Source: Papilionanthe hookeriana x Papilionanthe teres (lineage: Eukaryota > Streptophyta > Magnoliopsida > Asparagales > Orchidaceae). From it: a DNA stretch of 64,000 nucleotides. Each line of letters starts with the position of its first letter. Position 1 is the first letter of the stretch. Shown piece after piece: positions 49,797-60,900 of the stretch. A model generated the notes under the pieces. That model had not been told where the DNA came from. It was given only the letters and a program-made list of their open reading frames with translations, and did not search any database. A program made the translations under genes and the position numbers. Where the stretch lies: assembly GCA_022702705.1 (NCBI GenBank), contig CM040422.1, positions 36,665,270 to 36,729,269 on the forward strand, in the 5' to 3' direction.

Positions 49797-50000
49797 ATGG
49801 TATCAGAGCCAAGTTGGCCTGAAGAAAAATATATCTGTTCAAAACATAAAAAATGTTTTTGTACCTCTAGTTGGTCTCACGAAACATTCATTAGTTCTTA
49901 TGAACAACAAATAAAAGATGAAAAAGATTTAAAGAGAAATGATTTAATAAATGAAGTGAAAGATTGGATAAATGAAAAAGAATTAGGAAAAGATCGATAA
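49797..50000 (+). pseudogene. Second copy of viral ORF A, truncated by a 1-nt deletion
   Basis: The same start (M-V-S-E-P from the PBS) and nearly the same protein as 42741-42992, but one A is missing near 49990, so the frame ends after 67 codons (...GKDR). DNA beyond the deletion remains about 95% like copy 1. Confidence 0.75.
49798..49816 (+). promoter_or_regulatory. Primer-binding site for initiator tRNA-Met, copy 2
   Basis: Identical to the copy at 42742 (TGGTATCAGAGCCAAGTTGG). It marks the junction where the circular genome repeats, giving a unit of 7056 bp. Here the natural viral sequence preceding the PBS (GAAAATCAAAA) is preserved. Confidence 0.92.
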
Positions 50001-50036
50001 TAAATGAACTTACCGAACTTATTGAAAAGAAATTAG

Positions 50037-50276
50037 ATGTTGAATAAATTCTTTTTAGAAACCAAATTTAATAGAATTTGTGAAGTTCTTCAAATAAATA
50101 TAAAAAATAAACAATTAGAGGTATTTCAGAAAGAACATGCTTTCCATATCAAATCTCCTTTGGGAAATAGTAACGAATGGATAGTAATAAGTTACATGAT
50201 TTTAAAACAACAAATTGAACTAGGAATTAATACAGCAGATAAACAAAATATCAAAATTTTTAATATATGGAACTAA
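50037..50276 (+). CDS. Second copy of viral ORF B, intact 79 codons
   Basis: The open version of the frame that is broken at 42982-43221: ATG 50037 to TAA 50276. This shows the reading frame was once a real gene of about 79 residues. No recognised domain. It overlaps the next start in ATGGAACTAA, as in copy 1. Confidence 0.6.
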   Translation: MLNKFFLETKFNRICEVLQINIKNKQLEVFQKEHAFHIKSPLGNSNEWIVISYMILKQQIELGINTADKQNIKIFNIWN

Positions 50277-51115
50277 ACCAGGAACAAATAGAAAAAATTA
50301 AAATGTTTAAAAATCTAACGCAAAATCGATTCAAAAGTCTAGCCAACATCGAAAGCACATCAAATATTTTTGAACTATGATAAAAAATACTACAGAATCA
50401 ACAAATATTAAATAATAACGTTGCTACTACAGCTATCTTAGCTACCTGTTGTAATTTAAAAAAGATAGAAAATAATACTGAAATTCTTAACTGGACTAAT
50501 ATAAATAAACTTAACTCCCAAGGAAATTTACAAGGTGCCATAAGAGTGAATGAAATCATCCATATTGATGAACCTTCACCTTCTGACAATTAAATAAGAG
50601 ATTTAGTCGATGTTCTAACGAAACACCAATTTATGGCAGGACCGGTAAATTATCCTTCTGTAGATGCTCCTAGCTCATCTACTATTAATCAACCTACCAA
50701 TCAACCTTTAAGTATAACCTCTACTATAAACCAATCAACTAACCCCAGCTCATCAACACGATATTTACCTCCAACTGTTAAACACATTCCTACTAATAGA
50801 CCAGAAAAGAGAAGTAATGTACCAGAACCAATTAGTGGTCATGGAATTTATTTGACTTTAGATTGCGCTAAGGATGTGACTGAAATAATAGACAGATGGA
50901 TCATAGAAAATAGTTTAGCAATCTATAATTATAATCTAAAAGGTGAAGATGCTTTCGCATTCATAGAAAATACTCTAACGAGTATAGCAAGAAAATGGTT
51001 TATTGGACTTGAAGATGAACAAAGACAGACCATTAGAAGAATCTGTCAAGCACCGGAAACAATAAATACCTCGGGTCGATGGCCTAATATTTATGGAAGT
51101 TTCCTAAAAAGCGAA
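50267..51115 (+). pseudogene. Second copy of the viral coat protein, 5' part only
   Basis: Starts at ATG 50267 and keeps one frame to the breakpoint, but has TGA-TAA at 50378-50383 and TAA at 50591-50593. The lesion of copy 1 at 43386 is absent here, and copy 1 lacks these three. The conserved FAFIENTLTSIARKWFIGL and GRWPNIYGSFLKSE segments are present. It stops after GCGAA, equivalent to about position 44083 in copy 1, so zinc knuckle and C-terminus are missing. Differences from copy 1 are scattered and few. Confidence 0.85.
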
Positions 51116-51227
51116 AATCAAAAATGGTATTAGAGCCTAAAAATCTTAAAAGATAATATTATTACAAAACCCAAACTTCTATACAAGATAAACCATACAC
51201 ATATTCCGAAAATAAAAAATGGTATTA
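51116..51227. other. Scrambled filler made of short viral pieces
   Basis: Order: a PBS-like TGGTATTAGAGCC (51125-51137, one C-to-T change); a 20-bp match to viral 45842-45861 (51136-51155); a 23-bp match to viral 46473-46495 (51164-51186); a 17-bp match to viral 45858-45874 (51187-51203); then CATATTCCGAA, and a second PBS-like TGGTATTAGA (51220-51229) with the same C-to-T change. CATATTCCGAA occurs again at 51236. Such patchwork is typical of template switching or end joining with filler synthesis. Confidence 0.8.
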
Positions 51228-51917
51228 GATTTTTTCATATTCCGAAGAGGATAATGGGTAATCACCACGTTGGCTGCGTAATGTTGGTTGTGTTGTATAG
51301 AAGTTTGGGTTTTGTTTAATTGGACAGTTGAGTGAGTAACCGTCAGGTGTTACTAAGATAATGGAGTTTTCTGTTTGTGTGAATGATGAAAAGGATTTAA
51401 AGAAGTTATTTCCTAGTATTATGTCTGGTCCGTTATCTTTTAGAAACCATAGTTTTTGGATTTTTATTAAACTGGTTTCAAGATATAGTAATTGGTTTTG
51501 CCAATATTGATTTATTGTTGTATTTCCATTAAATGTTTGTAGCAACAATGTTTGGGAATGGAGTTGAATATGATCTCGGTATTATTAATTTTTTACATAT
51601 CGTGATATCACTACCGGTGTCGCATAAGTGCATGTACTCGGTATAAGTTCATATGTTGGAATGTATAAATGTAATCTGATGTAGCTATGGTAAAGTATTT
51701 CTTGGTAAAGTATAATTATCTATATTTGCATAGTTGTAATTAAATGTGATGTTATGTTGTTGTAGGAAATCCATTCCTACTAAAATTCGATTAGAATTTA
51801 TATCATCAGTTAAAAATGTGTGTTGGAAATCTATTCTTGTATTATTTACATCCCAAAATCCGAAGAGGATATTTGCTTCATGAGTACAAATGTGTTGTTT
51901 TTGTAAATAATCTTGGT
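51228..51917 (-). pseudogene. Inverted fragment of the viral movement/protease-pol region
   Basis: Reverse complement of viral 45874-46556, from inside the movement-protein-fused retropepsin domain to just after the pol protease. It keeps the second DTGSDIT motif and the GMDFL and GNNFF motifs, but a 1-nt insertion after the protease DTG shifts the frame, and about 10 bp near 51240 differ from copy 1. It ends at TCTTGGT (51911-51917) against satellite. One viral breakpoint, position 45874, is the same point where the last direct-orientation shard stops (51203), which suggests local inversion of a once contiguous fragment. Confidence 0.88.
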
Positions 51918-54900
51918 GGCCCAATAACAAGCCCATTGATCCAATAGGTCAACTTTGGACCAAAAAGACAACTTTAGCTAAAATGGTCATCCTTGAACCA
52001 ATGACCAACCCATTGACTAAATAAGTCAACCTTTGACCAAAAAGTAATTTTTGGTCAAAATAGTCAATTGTTGACCTAATGACCATCCCTTTGACCAAAT
52101 AGATAAACTTTTAACGAAAAAGACAACTTTGGTCAGAATGGTTAATTTCTGATCCAATGACCAAAAAGTTAACTTGGGTCAAAATGATCAATCATTGACC
52201 CAATAACCAACTCATTAACCCAATAGGTCAACTTTTGACCAAAAAGTCAACTTTAGTTAAAATGGTCAATCCTTGACCCAATGACCAACCCATTCACACA
52301 ATAGATCGACTTTTAACCAAAAAGTTAATTTTCTTCAAAATAGTCAATTTTTGACCTAATGACCACCTATTGACCCAAAAGGTCAATTTTTGATCAAAAA
52401 GTCAATCTTGGTCAAAATGGACAATTTTTGACCCAATGACCAACCCAGAGACCCAATATGTCAACTTTTGATTAAAAAGTTGATTTGGTCAAAATGGTCA
52501 ATTTCTGACCCAATGACCAACCCGTTGACCAAATAGGTCAACTTTTGAATGAAAAGTCAACTTTGGTCAAAATGGTCAGTCGTTGACCCAGTGACTAACC
52601 CTTTGACTCATTAGTTCAACTTTTGACCAAAAAGTTAATTTTGGTCAAAATAGTCAATTTTTTAAGTCAATGTCTAACCAAAAAGTCAACTTTGATCAAA
52701 ATAGTCAATCCTTGACCCAATGACCATCCCATAGCCCCAATAGGTCAACTTTTGACCAAAAAGTCAATTTTGGTGAAAATGTCAATCTTTGACCCAATGA
52801 CCAACACATTGGCCCAATTGGTCAACTTTTGACCAAAAAATCACCTTTAGTCAAATTGGTCAATCCTTGACCCATTGTCCTAATAGATTATTGAAAAAGT
52901 TAATTTTGGTCAAAATTGTCAATTTTTTGACCTAATGACCATTTCATCGACCTAATAGGTCAGCTTTTGACCAAAAAGTCAACTTTGGTCAAAATGGTCA
53001 ATTTCTGACACAATTACCACACCGTTAACCCAATGGGTGAACTTTTGATCCAAAATTCAATTTCGATCAAAATAGTTAATTTTGGACCTAATGACTAATT
53101 TTTGACCCAATAAGTCAATCTCTAACTGAAAAGTCAACTTTGGTCAAGATTGTCAATCCTTGACCTAATGACCAACTCATTGACCCATTAGGTCAACTTA
53201 TGATCAAAAAGTCAACTTTCATCAAAAAGGTCAATCCTTGACCCAATGACCAGCGCATTGACCCAATAGGTCAACTTTTGACAAAAAAGTCAACTTTAGT
53301 CAAAATGGTCAATCATTGACCCAATGACCAACCCTTAGACCCAATAAGTCAACTTTTGATTAAAATAATCAATTGTTGACATAATAACAAATTATTGACC
53401 TAATAAGTCAATCTCTGACCAAAAAGTCAACTTTGGTCATAATGGTATATCCTTGACCCAATGACTAACCCATTGACGAAATAGGTCAACTTTTGACCAA
53501 AATGTAAACTTTAGTCAAAATCATCAATCCTTGACAAAATGACCAACCCATAGACATAATAGGTAAACTTTTGGCCAAAAAGTTAATTTTGGTCGATATA
53601 GCCAGTTTTTCACCTAAAGACCACACCATTGACTCAATATGTTAACTTTTGACCAAAAAGTCAACTTTGGTCAAAATTGTCAATTTCTAACCCAATGGCT
53701 CTCCATTGACCCAATGCATCAAGTTTTGACCAAAAAATTCAATTTTAGACAAAAAATTCAATTTTAGACAAAATATTCAATTTTGGACCAAATGACCAAT
53801 TATTAACCTAATAAGTGAATCTTTGACCAAAAGTCAATTTTGGTCAAAATAGTCAATCCTTGACCCAATGACCACCCAGTTGACCCAATAGGTGAACTTT
53901 GACCAAAAAGCCAACTTTTGTCATAGTGGTCAATTTCTGACCCAATGACCAACACATTGACTCAATAGGTCAACTTTCGACCAAAAAGTCAATGTTTGTC
54001 AAAATAGTCATTTTTTTACCAAAGATAATTATTGACCCAATAAGTCAATGTTTGACCAAAAAGTAAACTTTGTTCAAAATGGTCAATCCTTGACCCAATG
54101 ACCAACCCATTGAACCAATAGGTTAACTTTTTACCAAAAAATCAACTTTTGTCAGAATGGTCAATCCTTGACCAAATGACCACCCATTGACCATATTGGT
54201 TAACTTTTGACCAATAAGTCAATTTTCGTCAAAATAGCCAATTTTTGACCTAATGACCACCTCATTGACCAAATGGGTCAACTTTTGACCAAAATGTCAA
54301 TTTTGGTTAAAATGATCAATCCTTAACACAATGACATACCCCTTGACACAATTGGTTAATTTTTGATAAAAAGGTAAATTTTTGTCAAAATAGTCAATTT
54401 TTTTAATCAAATAAACACATCATTGACCGAATAGGTCAACTTTTGACCAAAAAGTCAACTTTCATTAAAATGGTAAATTTCTGACCTAATGTCTAACCTA
54501 ATGACCCAATATGTCAGCTTTTGACCAAAAAGACAACTTTGGTCAAAATGGTCATCCTTGACCCAACGACTAACTCATTGATTAAATAAGTCAACTTTTG
54601 ACCAAAAAGTCATTTTTAGTCAAAATAGTCAATTTTTGACCTACTGACCATCCTATTGACCAAATAGATGAACTTTTGACCAAAAAGTCAACTTTGGTCA
54701 GAATGGTTAGTTTCTGATCCAATGACCAAAAAGTCAACTTTGGTCAAAATGGTCAATCATTGACCTAATAACGAACTCATTGACCTAATAGGTCAACTTT
54801 TGACCAAAAAGTCAACTTTGGTCAAAAAGGGTTAATCCTTGACCCAATGACCAACCAATTCACCTAATAGGTCAACATTCGACCAAAGAGTCAATTTTTG

Positions 54901-57900
54901 TTAAAATAGTCAATTTTTTACCTAATGACCACCCATTGAGCAAAAAGGTCAACTTTTGATCAAAAAGTCAATTTTAGTCAAAATGGACAATTTCTGACAC
55001 AATTACCAACCCATTGACACAATATGTTAACTTTTAACTAAAAAGCTTATTTGGTCAAAATGGTCAATTTCTGACCCAATGACCAACTCTTAGACTATAT
55101 AGGTCAACTTTTGACCAAAAAGTCATTTTTGATCAAAATAGTCAACTTTTAACCTAATGATCATCCCATTGACCAAATAGATGAACTTTTGACCAAAAAG
55201 TCAACTTTGGTCAGAATGGTTAATTTCTGATCCAATGACCAAAAGTCAACCTTGGTCAAAATAGTTAATCATTAACCCAACAACCAACCCATTAACCCAA
55301 GAGGTCAACTTCTGACTAAAAAGTCAACTTTGGTCAAAATGGTCAATCCTTGACCCAATGACCAACCCATTAACCCAAAAGGTCAACTTTTGACCAAAAA
55401 GACTATTTTTGTCCAAATAGTCAATTTTTGACTTAATGACCACCCATTGACCCAATGGTCAACTTTTAATTAAAAAGTCAATTTTGGTCAAAATGGATAA
55501 TTTTTGACCCAATGACCAACCCATTGATCCAATATGTCAACTTTTCATTAAAATGTCGATTTGGTCAAAGTGGTCAATTTCTGACCTAATGACCAACCCA
55601 TTGACCACATAGGTCAGCTTTTGACCAAAAAGTCAACTTTTGTCAAAATGGTCAATCCTTGACCCAAAGTCCAGCCCTTTGGCACAATAATTTAACTTTT
55701 GACCAAAAAGCTAATTTTTTTTCAAAATAGTCAATTTTTGACCTAATGACGAATTATTGACTCAATAAGTCAATCTCTTACCAAAAACTCAACTTTGGTC
55801 AAAATTGTTAATCTTTGACCCAATGACCAACCCATAGACTCAGTAGGTCAACTTTTGACCAAAAAGTCAACTTTGGTCAAAATGGTCAATCCTTGACCTA
55901 ATGACCAACCCATTTACCCAATAGGTTAACGTTTTACCAAGAAGTCATCTTTGGTCATAATGGTCAATCCTTGCCCAAATGACCAACTCATTGACCCAAT
56001 TGGTCAACTTTTGACCAAAAAGTCAACTTTTGTCAAAATAGTCAATTTTTTACCAAATGCCCACCCCATTGACCCTATGGGTCAACTTTTAAACAAAATG
56101 ACAATTTTGGTCATAATGGTCAATCCTTGACACAATGACATACCCAATGACACAATTGGTCAACTTTTGACTAAGAAGTAAATTATGGTAAAAATAATCA
56201 ATTTTTAACCTAATAACCAACCCATTGACCCAATAGGCTGACATTTTACCAAAACCATTGACCCAATTGGTCAACTTTTGACCAAAAAGTTAGTTTTGGA
56301 CAAAATGGTCGTCCCTGACCCAATGACGAACCCATTGACTAAATAGGTCAACTTTTGATCAAAAAGTTAGTTTTGATCAAAATAATCAATTTTTGACCTA
56401 TTGACCATCCCATTGACAAAATAGATGAACTTTTCACCAAAAAGTCAACTTTGGTCAAAATGGTCAATACTTGACCCATAAGAAGCTACTCATTAGCCTA
56501 ATGGGTCAAATTTTGACCAAAAAGACAACTTTGATCAAAATGGTCAATCATTGACCCAATGACCAACCCGTTGACCCAATATGTCAACTTTTGACCAATA
56601 AGTCAATTTTCGTCAATATAGTGAATTTTTGACCTAATGACAACCCATTGACCCAAAATGTCAACTTTTGATCTAAAAGTCAATTTTTCTCAAAATGGAT
56701 AATTTCTGACCTGATATGTCTACTTTTGACCAAAAAGTCAACTTGGTCAAAATGGTTAATTTCTGACCCAATGACCAACCCATTGACCCAATAGGTCAAC
56801 TTTCGACCAAAAAGTCAACTGTGGTCAAAATAGTCCGTCCTTGAGCCAATGACCAACCCTTTGTCTCTATAGTTCAACTTTTGATCAAAAAGTCAATTTT
56901 GGTTAAAATAGTAATTTTTTTACCTAATGAACAATTATTGACCCCAAAAGTTAACTTTGTTCAAAATAGGCAATCCTTAACCCGATGACCATCCCATGGA
57001 CCCAATAGGTCAACTTTTGACCAAATAGTAAACTTTGGTCAAAATTGTCAATCCTTGACTCAATGACCAACCCATTGACCCAATAAGTCAACTTTTCACC
57101 CAAAATTCAATTTTGGTCAAAATAGTCAATTTTTGACCTACTTACCAATTATTGACCCAATTGGTAAAATTTTAACAAAAAGTCAACTTCGGTGAAAATG
57201 GTCAATCCTTGACCCAATGACCAACCCATTGTCCGAATTGGTCAACTTTTGACCAAAAAACCCCTTTGGTCAATTGTCCAATCCTTGACCCATGTCCCAA
57301 CAGATTGACTTTTGGTCAAAAAGTCAATTTTGGTCAAAATAGTCAATTTTTGACCTAATGACCATCCCATTGACCTAATAGGTCAATTTTTGACCAAAAT
57401 GTCTAATTTGGTCAAAATAGTCAATTTCTAACATAATTACCACACCATTGACCCAATGGGTCAACTTTTGATCAAAAATTCAACTTTGGTGAAAATAATT
57501 AATTTTTGACCTAATGACTAATAATTGACCTAATGAGTCAATCTCTAACTAAAAAGTCAACTTTGGTCAAAATAGTCAATCCTTGACCTAAGACCAACCC
57601 CTTGACCCAATAGGTCAACTTTTGACCAAAAAGTCAACTTTCATAAAAAAGATCAATCCTTGACCCAATGACCAGCCCATTGACCCAATAGGTCAATTTT
57701 TGATCAAAAAGTCGACTTTGGTCATAATGGTCAATCCTTGACCCAATGACATACCCTTAGACCCAATAAGTTAAGTTTTGACCAAAATTGTCAATTTTTG
57801 ACATAATGACTAATTATTGACGCAATGAGTCAATCTCTGACCAAAAATTCAACTTTGGTTTAAATGGTCAATCCTTGACCCAATGAACAACCCATTAACC

Positions 57901-60900
57901 CAATAGGTCAACTCTTGACCAAAAAGTGAACTTTAGTCAAAATAGTCAATCTTTAGCAAAATGGCCAACCAATTGACATAATAGGACAACTTTTGACCAA
58001 AAAGTTAATATTGGTCAATATAGTTAATTTTTGACTTAATGACCACCCCATTAAATCAATATGTCAACTTCTGACCAAAAAGTTAATTTTAGTCAAAATT
58101 GTCAATTTCTGACTCAATGACCACCCCATTGACCCAAAGCGTCAACTTTTGACCAAAAATTCAATTTTGGTCAAAATAGTCAATTTTTGACCTAATGACC
58201 ATCCCATTGACCAAATAGATGAACTTTTGACCATAAAGTCAACTTTGGTCAGAAGGTTAGTTTCTGATCCAATGACCAAAAAGTCAACTTTGGTCAAAAT
58301 GGTCAATCATTGACCCAATAACCAACTCGTTGACCCAATAGGTCACCTTTTGACCAAAAAGTCAACTTTGGTCAAAATGGTTAATCCTTGACCCACTGAA
58401 CAAACCATTCACATAATAGGTTAACTTTTAACAAAAAACTTAATTTTCGTTAAAATAGTCAATTTTCGACCTAATAACCACCCATTGACACAAAAGGTCA
58501 ACTTTTGATAAAAAAGAAAATTTTGGTCAAAATGGACAATTTGTAAGCTAATGATAAACCCATTAACACAATATGTCAGCCTTTAACTAAATAGCCGATT
58601 TAGTCAAAATGGTCAATTTCTGACCCAATGACCAACTCATGGACTAAATATGTCAACTTTTGACAAAAAATTCATTTTTGGTCAAATTATTCAATCTTTG
58701 ACCTAATGACCATCCCATTGACGAAATAGATGAATTTTTGACCAAACATTTAACTTTGGTCAGAATGGTTAATTTCTGATCCAATGACTAAAAAGTCAAT
58801 ATTGGTCAAAAATAGTCAATCATTGACCCAATAACCAACTCATTGACCCAATAGGTTAACTTTTGACCAAAAAGTCAGCGTTGGTCAAAATGGTCAATCC
58901 TTGACCCAATGACCAACCCTTTGACTCAATAGTTCTACTTTTGACCAAAAAATCAATTTTGGTCAAAATAGTCAATTTTTGACCTAATGATGAATTATTG
59001 ACCCAATAAGTCAGTCTCTTACCAAAAAGTTAACTTTAGTCAAAATAGTCAATCCTTGCCCCAATGACCAAACCATAGACCCAGTAGGTTAACTTTTGAC
59101 CAAAAAGTCAACTTTTGTCAAAATGGTCAATCCTTAACCCAATGACCAACCCATTGACCCAATAGGTTAACTTTTTAGCAAAAAGTCAACTTTGGTTAGA
59201 ATGGTCAGTCCTTGACCAAATGACCAACCCATTGACCCAACTGGTCAACTTTTGACTAAAAATTCAATTTTCGTTAAAATAGTCAATTTTTTACCTAATG
59301 ACCACCCCATTGACCCAATGAGTTTACTTTTAAACAAAATGGTTAATCCTTGACAGAATGACATACCCATTGACACAATTGGCCAACTTTTGACAAAAAA
59401 AGTAAATTATGGTCAAAATAGTTAATTTTTAACCTAAAAACTAACCCATTGACCCAATAAGTTGACCTTTGACCAAAAAGTCAACTTTAGTTTAAATGGT
59501 CAATTTCTGACCCAATAACCAAACCATCGATCTAATCAGTCGACCTTCGACCAAAAAAACAACTTTGGTCGAATGGTCGTCCTTGACCCAATGACCAACC
59601 CATCGACTAAATAGATCAACTTTTGACCAAAAAGTAAATTTTGGTCAAAATAGTCAATTTTTTACTTAATGACCATCCCATCGACAAAAGAGATGAACTT
59701 TTGATCAAAAAATGGTTAATTTCTGACCCAATGACCAAAAAGTCAACTTTAGTCAAAATGGTCAATCCTTGACTCAATAATGAACTCATTGGCCCAATAG
59801 ATCAACTTTTGACCAAAATGTCAACTTTGCTCAAAATAGTCAATCATTGACCCAATGACCAAAGATCCAATAGGTCAACTTTTGACCAAAAAGTTAATTT
59901 TCGTCAATAAAGTCAATTTTTGACCTAATGACCACCCTTTAACCCAAAAGGTCAATTTTTGATCAAAAGTCAATTTTCATCATAATGAATAATTTGTGAC
60001 CCAATATTTTAACTTTTGATCAAAAAGTCGATTTGGAGAAAATTTTCAATTTTCGACACAATGACCATATCATTGACCCAATAGGTCAACTTTTGACCAA
60101 AAATTCAACTTTGGTCAAAATGGTTCATCCATGACCCAATGACCAACCCTTAGACTCAATAGTTCGACTTTTGACCAAAATGTCAATGTTGGTCAAAATA
60201 GTAAATTTTTGACCTAATGAACAATTATTGACCCAATAAGTCAATCTCTTACCAAAAAGTCAACTATGGTCAAAATAGTCAATCCATGACCTAATGACCA
60301 ACCCATAGACCCAATTGGTCAACTTTTGACCAAAAAGTCAACTTTAGTCAAAATATTTAATTCTTGACCCAATGACCAACCCATTGACCCAAAAAGTCAA
60401 CTTTTGACCAAAAATTCAATTTTGGTCAAAATAGTCAATTTTTGACCTACTGACCAATTATTGACCAAATTGGTCAAATTTTAACCAAAAAGTCAACTTT
60501 GGTGATAATGGTCAATCCTTGACCCAATGACCAACCCCTTGTCCCAATTGGTCAACTTTTGACCAAAAAATCCCTTTGGACAAATTGGTCAATCCTTAAC
60601 CCATTGTCCCAATAGATTAACTTTTGATAAAAAGTTAATTTTAGTCAAAATAGTCAATTTTTGACTTAATGACCATCCCATTGACCCAATAAGTCCACTT
60701 TTGACCAAAATGTTAACTTTGGTCAAAATAGTCCATTTCTGACACAATTTCCACACCGTTGACCCAATGGGTCAACTTTTGACCAAAAATTCAATTTTGG
60801 TCAAAATAATTAATTTTTGACCTATTGACCAATTTTTGACCTAATAAGTCAATCTCTAACTAAAAAATCAACTTTGGTCAAAATGGTCAATCCTTGACCT

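Larger units (their letters stand above)
49058..49797 (+). promoter_or_regulatory. Viral large intergenic region (promoter and leader)
   Basis: A 740-bp non-coding interval between the transactivator-like ORF and the second PBS. It holds a tandem direct repeat (49103-49211), a TATA box (49284-49290), a pyrimidine-rich stretch with CTCTATTGTAA repeated (about 49301 and 49341) and a short hairpin AGCCTC-C-GAGGCT (49360-49372). The distance of about 510 bp from TATA to PBS suits the long pregenomic RNA leader of caulimovirids. A few short upstream frames exist; the one from ATG 49729 overlaps the PBS in another frame. Confidence 0.75.
42737..51917 (+). mobile_element. Endogenous caulimovirid (pararetrovirus) insertion, one full unit plus partial, scrambled and inverted pieces
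   Basis: A 9.2-kb insertion in the satellite. One complete genome-length unit runs from the PBS at 42742 to the next PBS at 49798 (7056 bp). Recognised parts are a coat protein with zinc knuckle, 30K movement protein, two retropepsin-like domains, RT with YVDD, RNase H and an intergenic promoter region. A second head-to-tail partial copy (49798-51115), a patchwork of short viral pieces (51116-51227) and an inverted fragment (51228-51917) follow. There is no integrase, as expected for Caulimoviridae, which enter plant genomes passively. Gene order (coat protein before movement protein, transactivator-like ORF after pol) resembles cavemo- and solendoviruses. All large ORFs carry stops or frameshifts, so the locus is a fossil. 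Confidence 0.93.

Noticed and set aside
42737..51917. Locus considered as an intact, potentially active virus
   Set aside because: Every large ORF has stops or frameshifts, the second copy is truncated, and no promoter precedes a complete unit.
42713..51940. CCCAATAAC...CATTGA at both viral junctions considered as a target-site duplication
   Set aside because: The phrase belongs to consecutive satellite monomers; the HOR register indicates a deletion of about 57 bp instead, and caulimovirids lack integrase.
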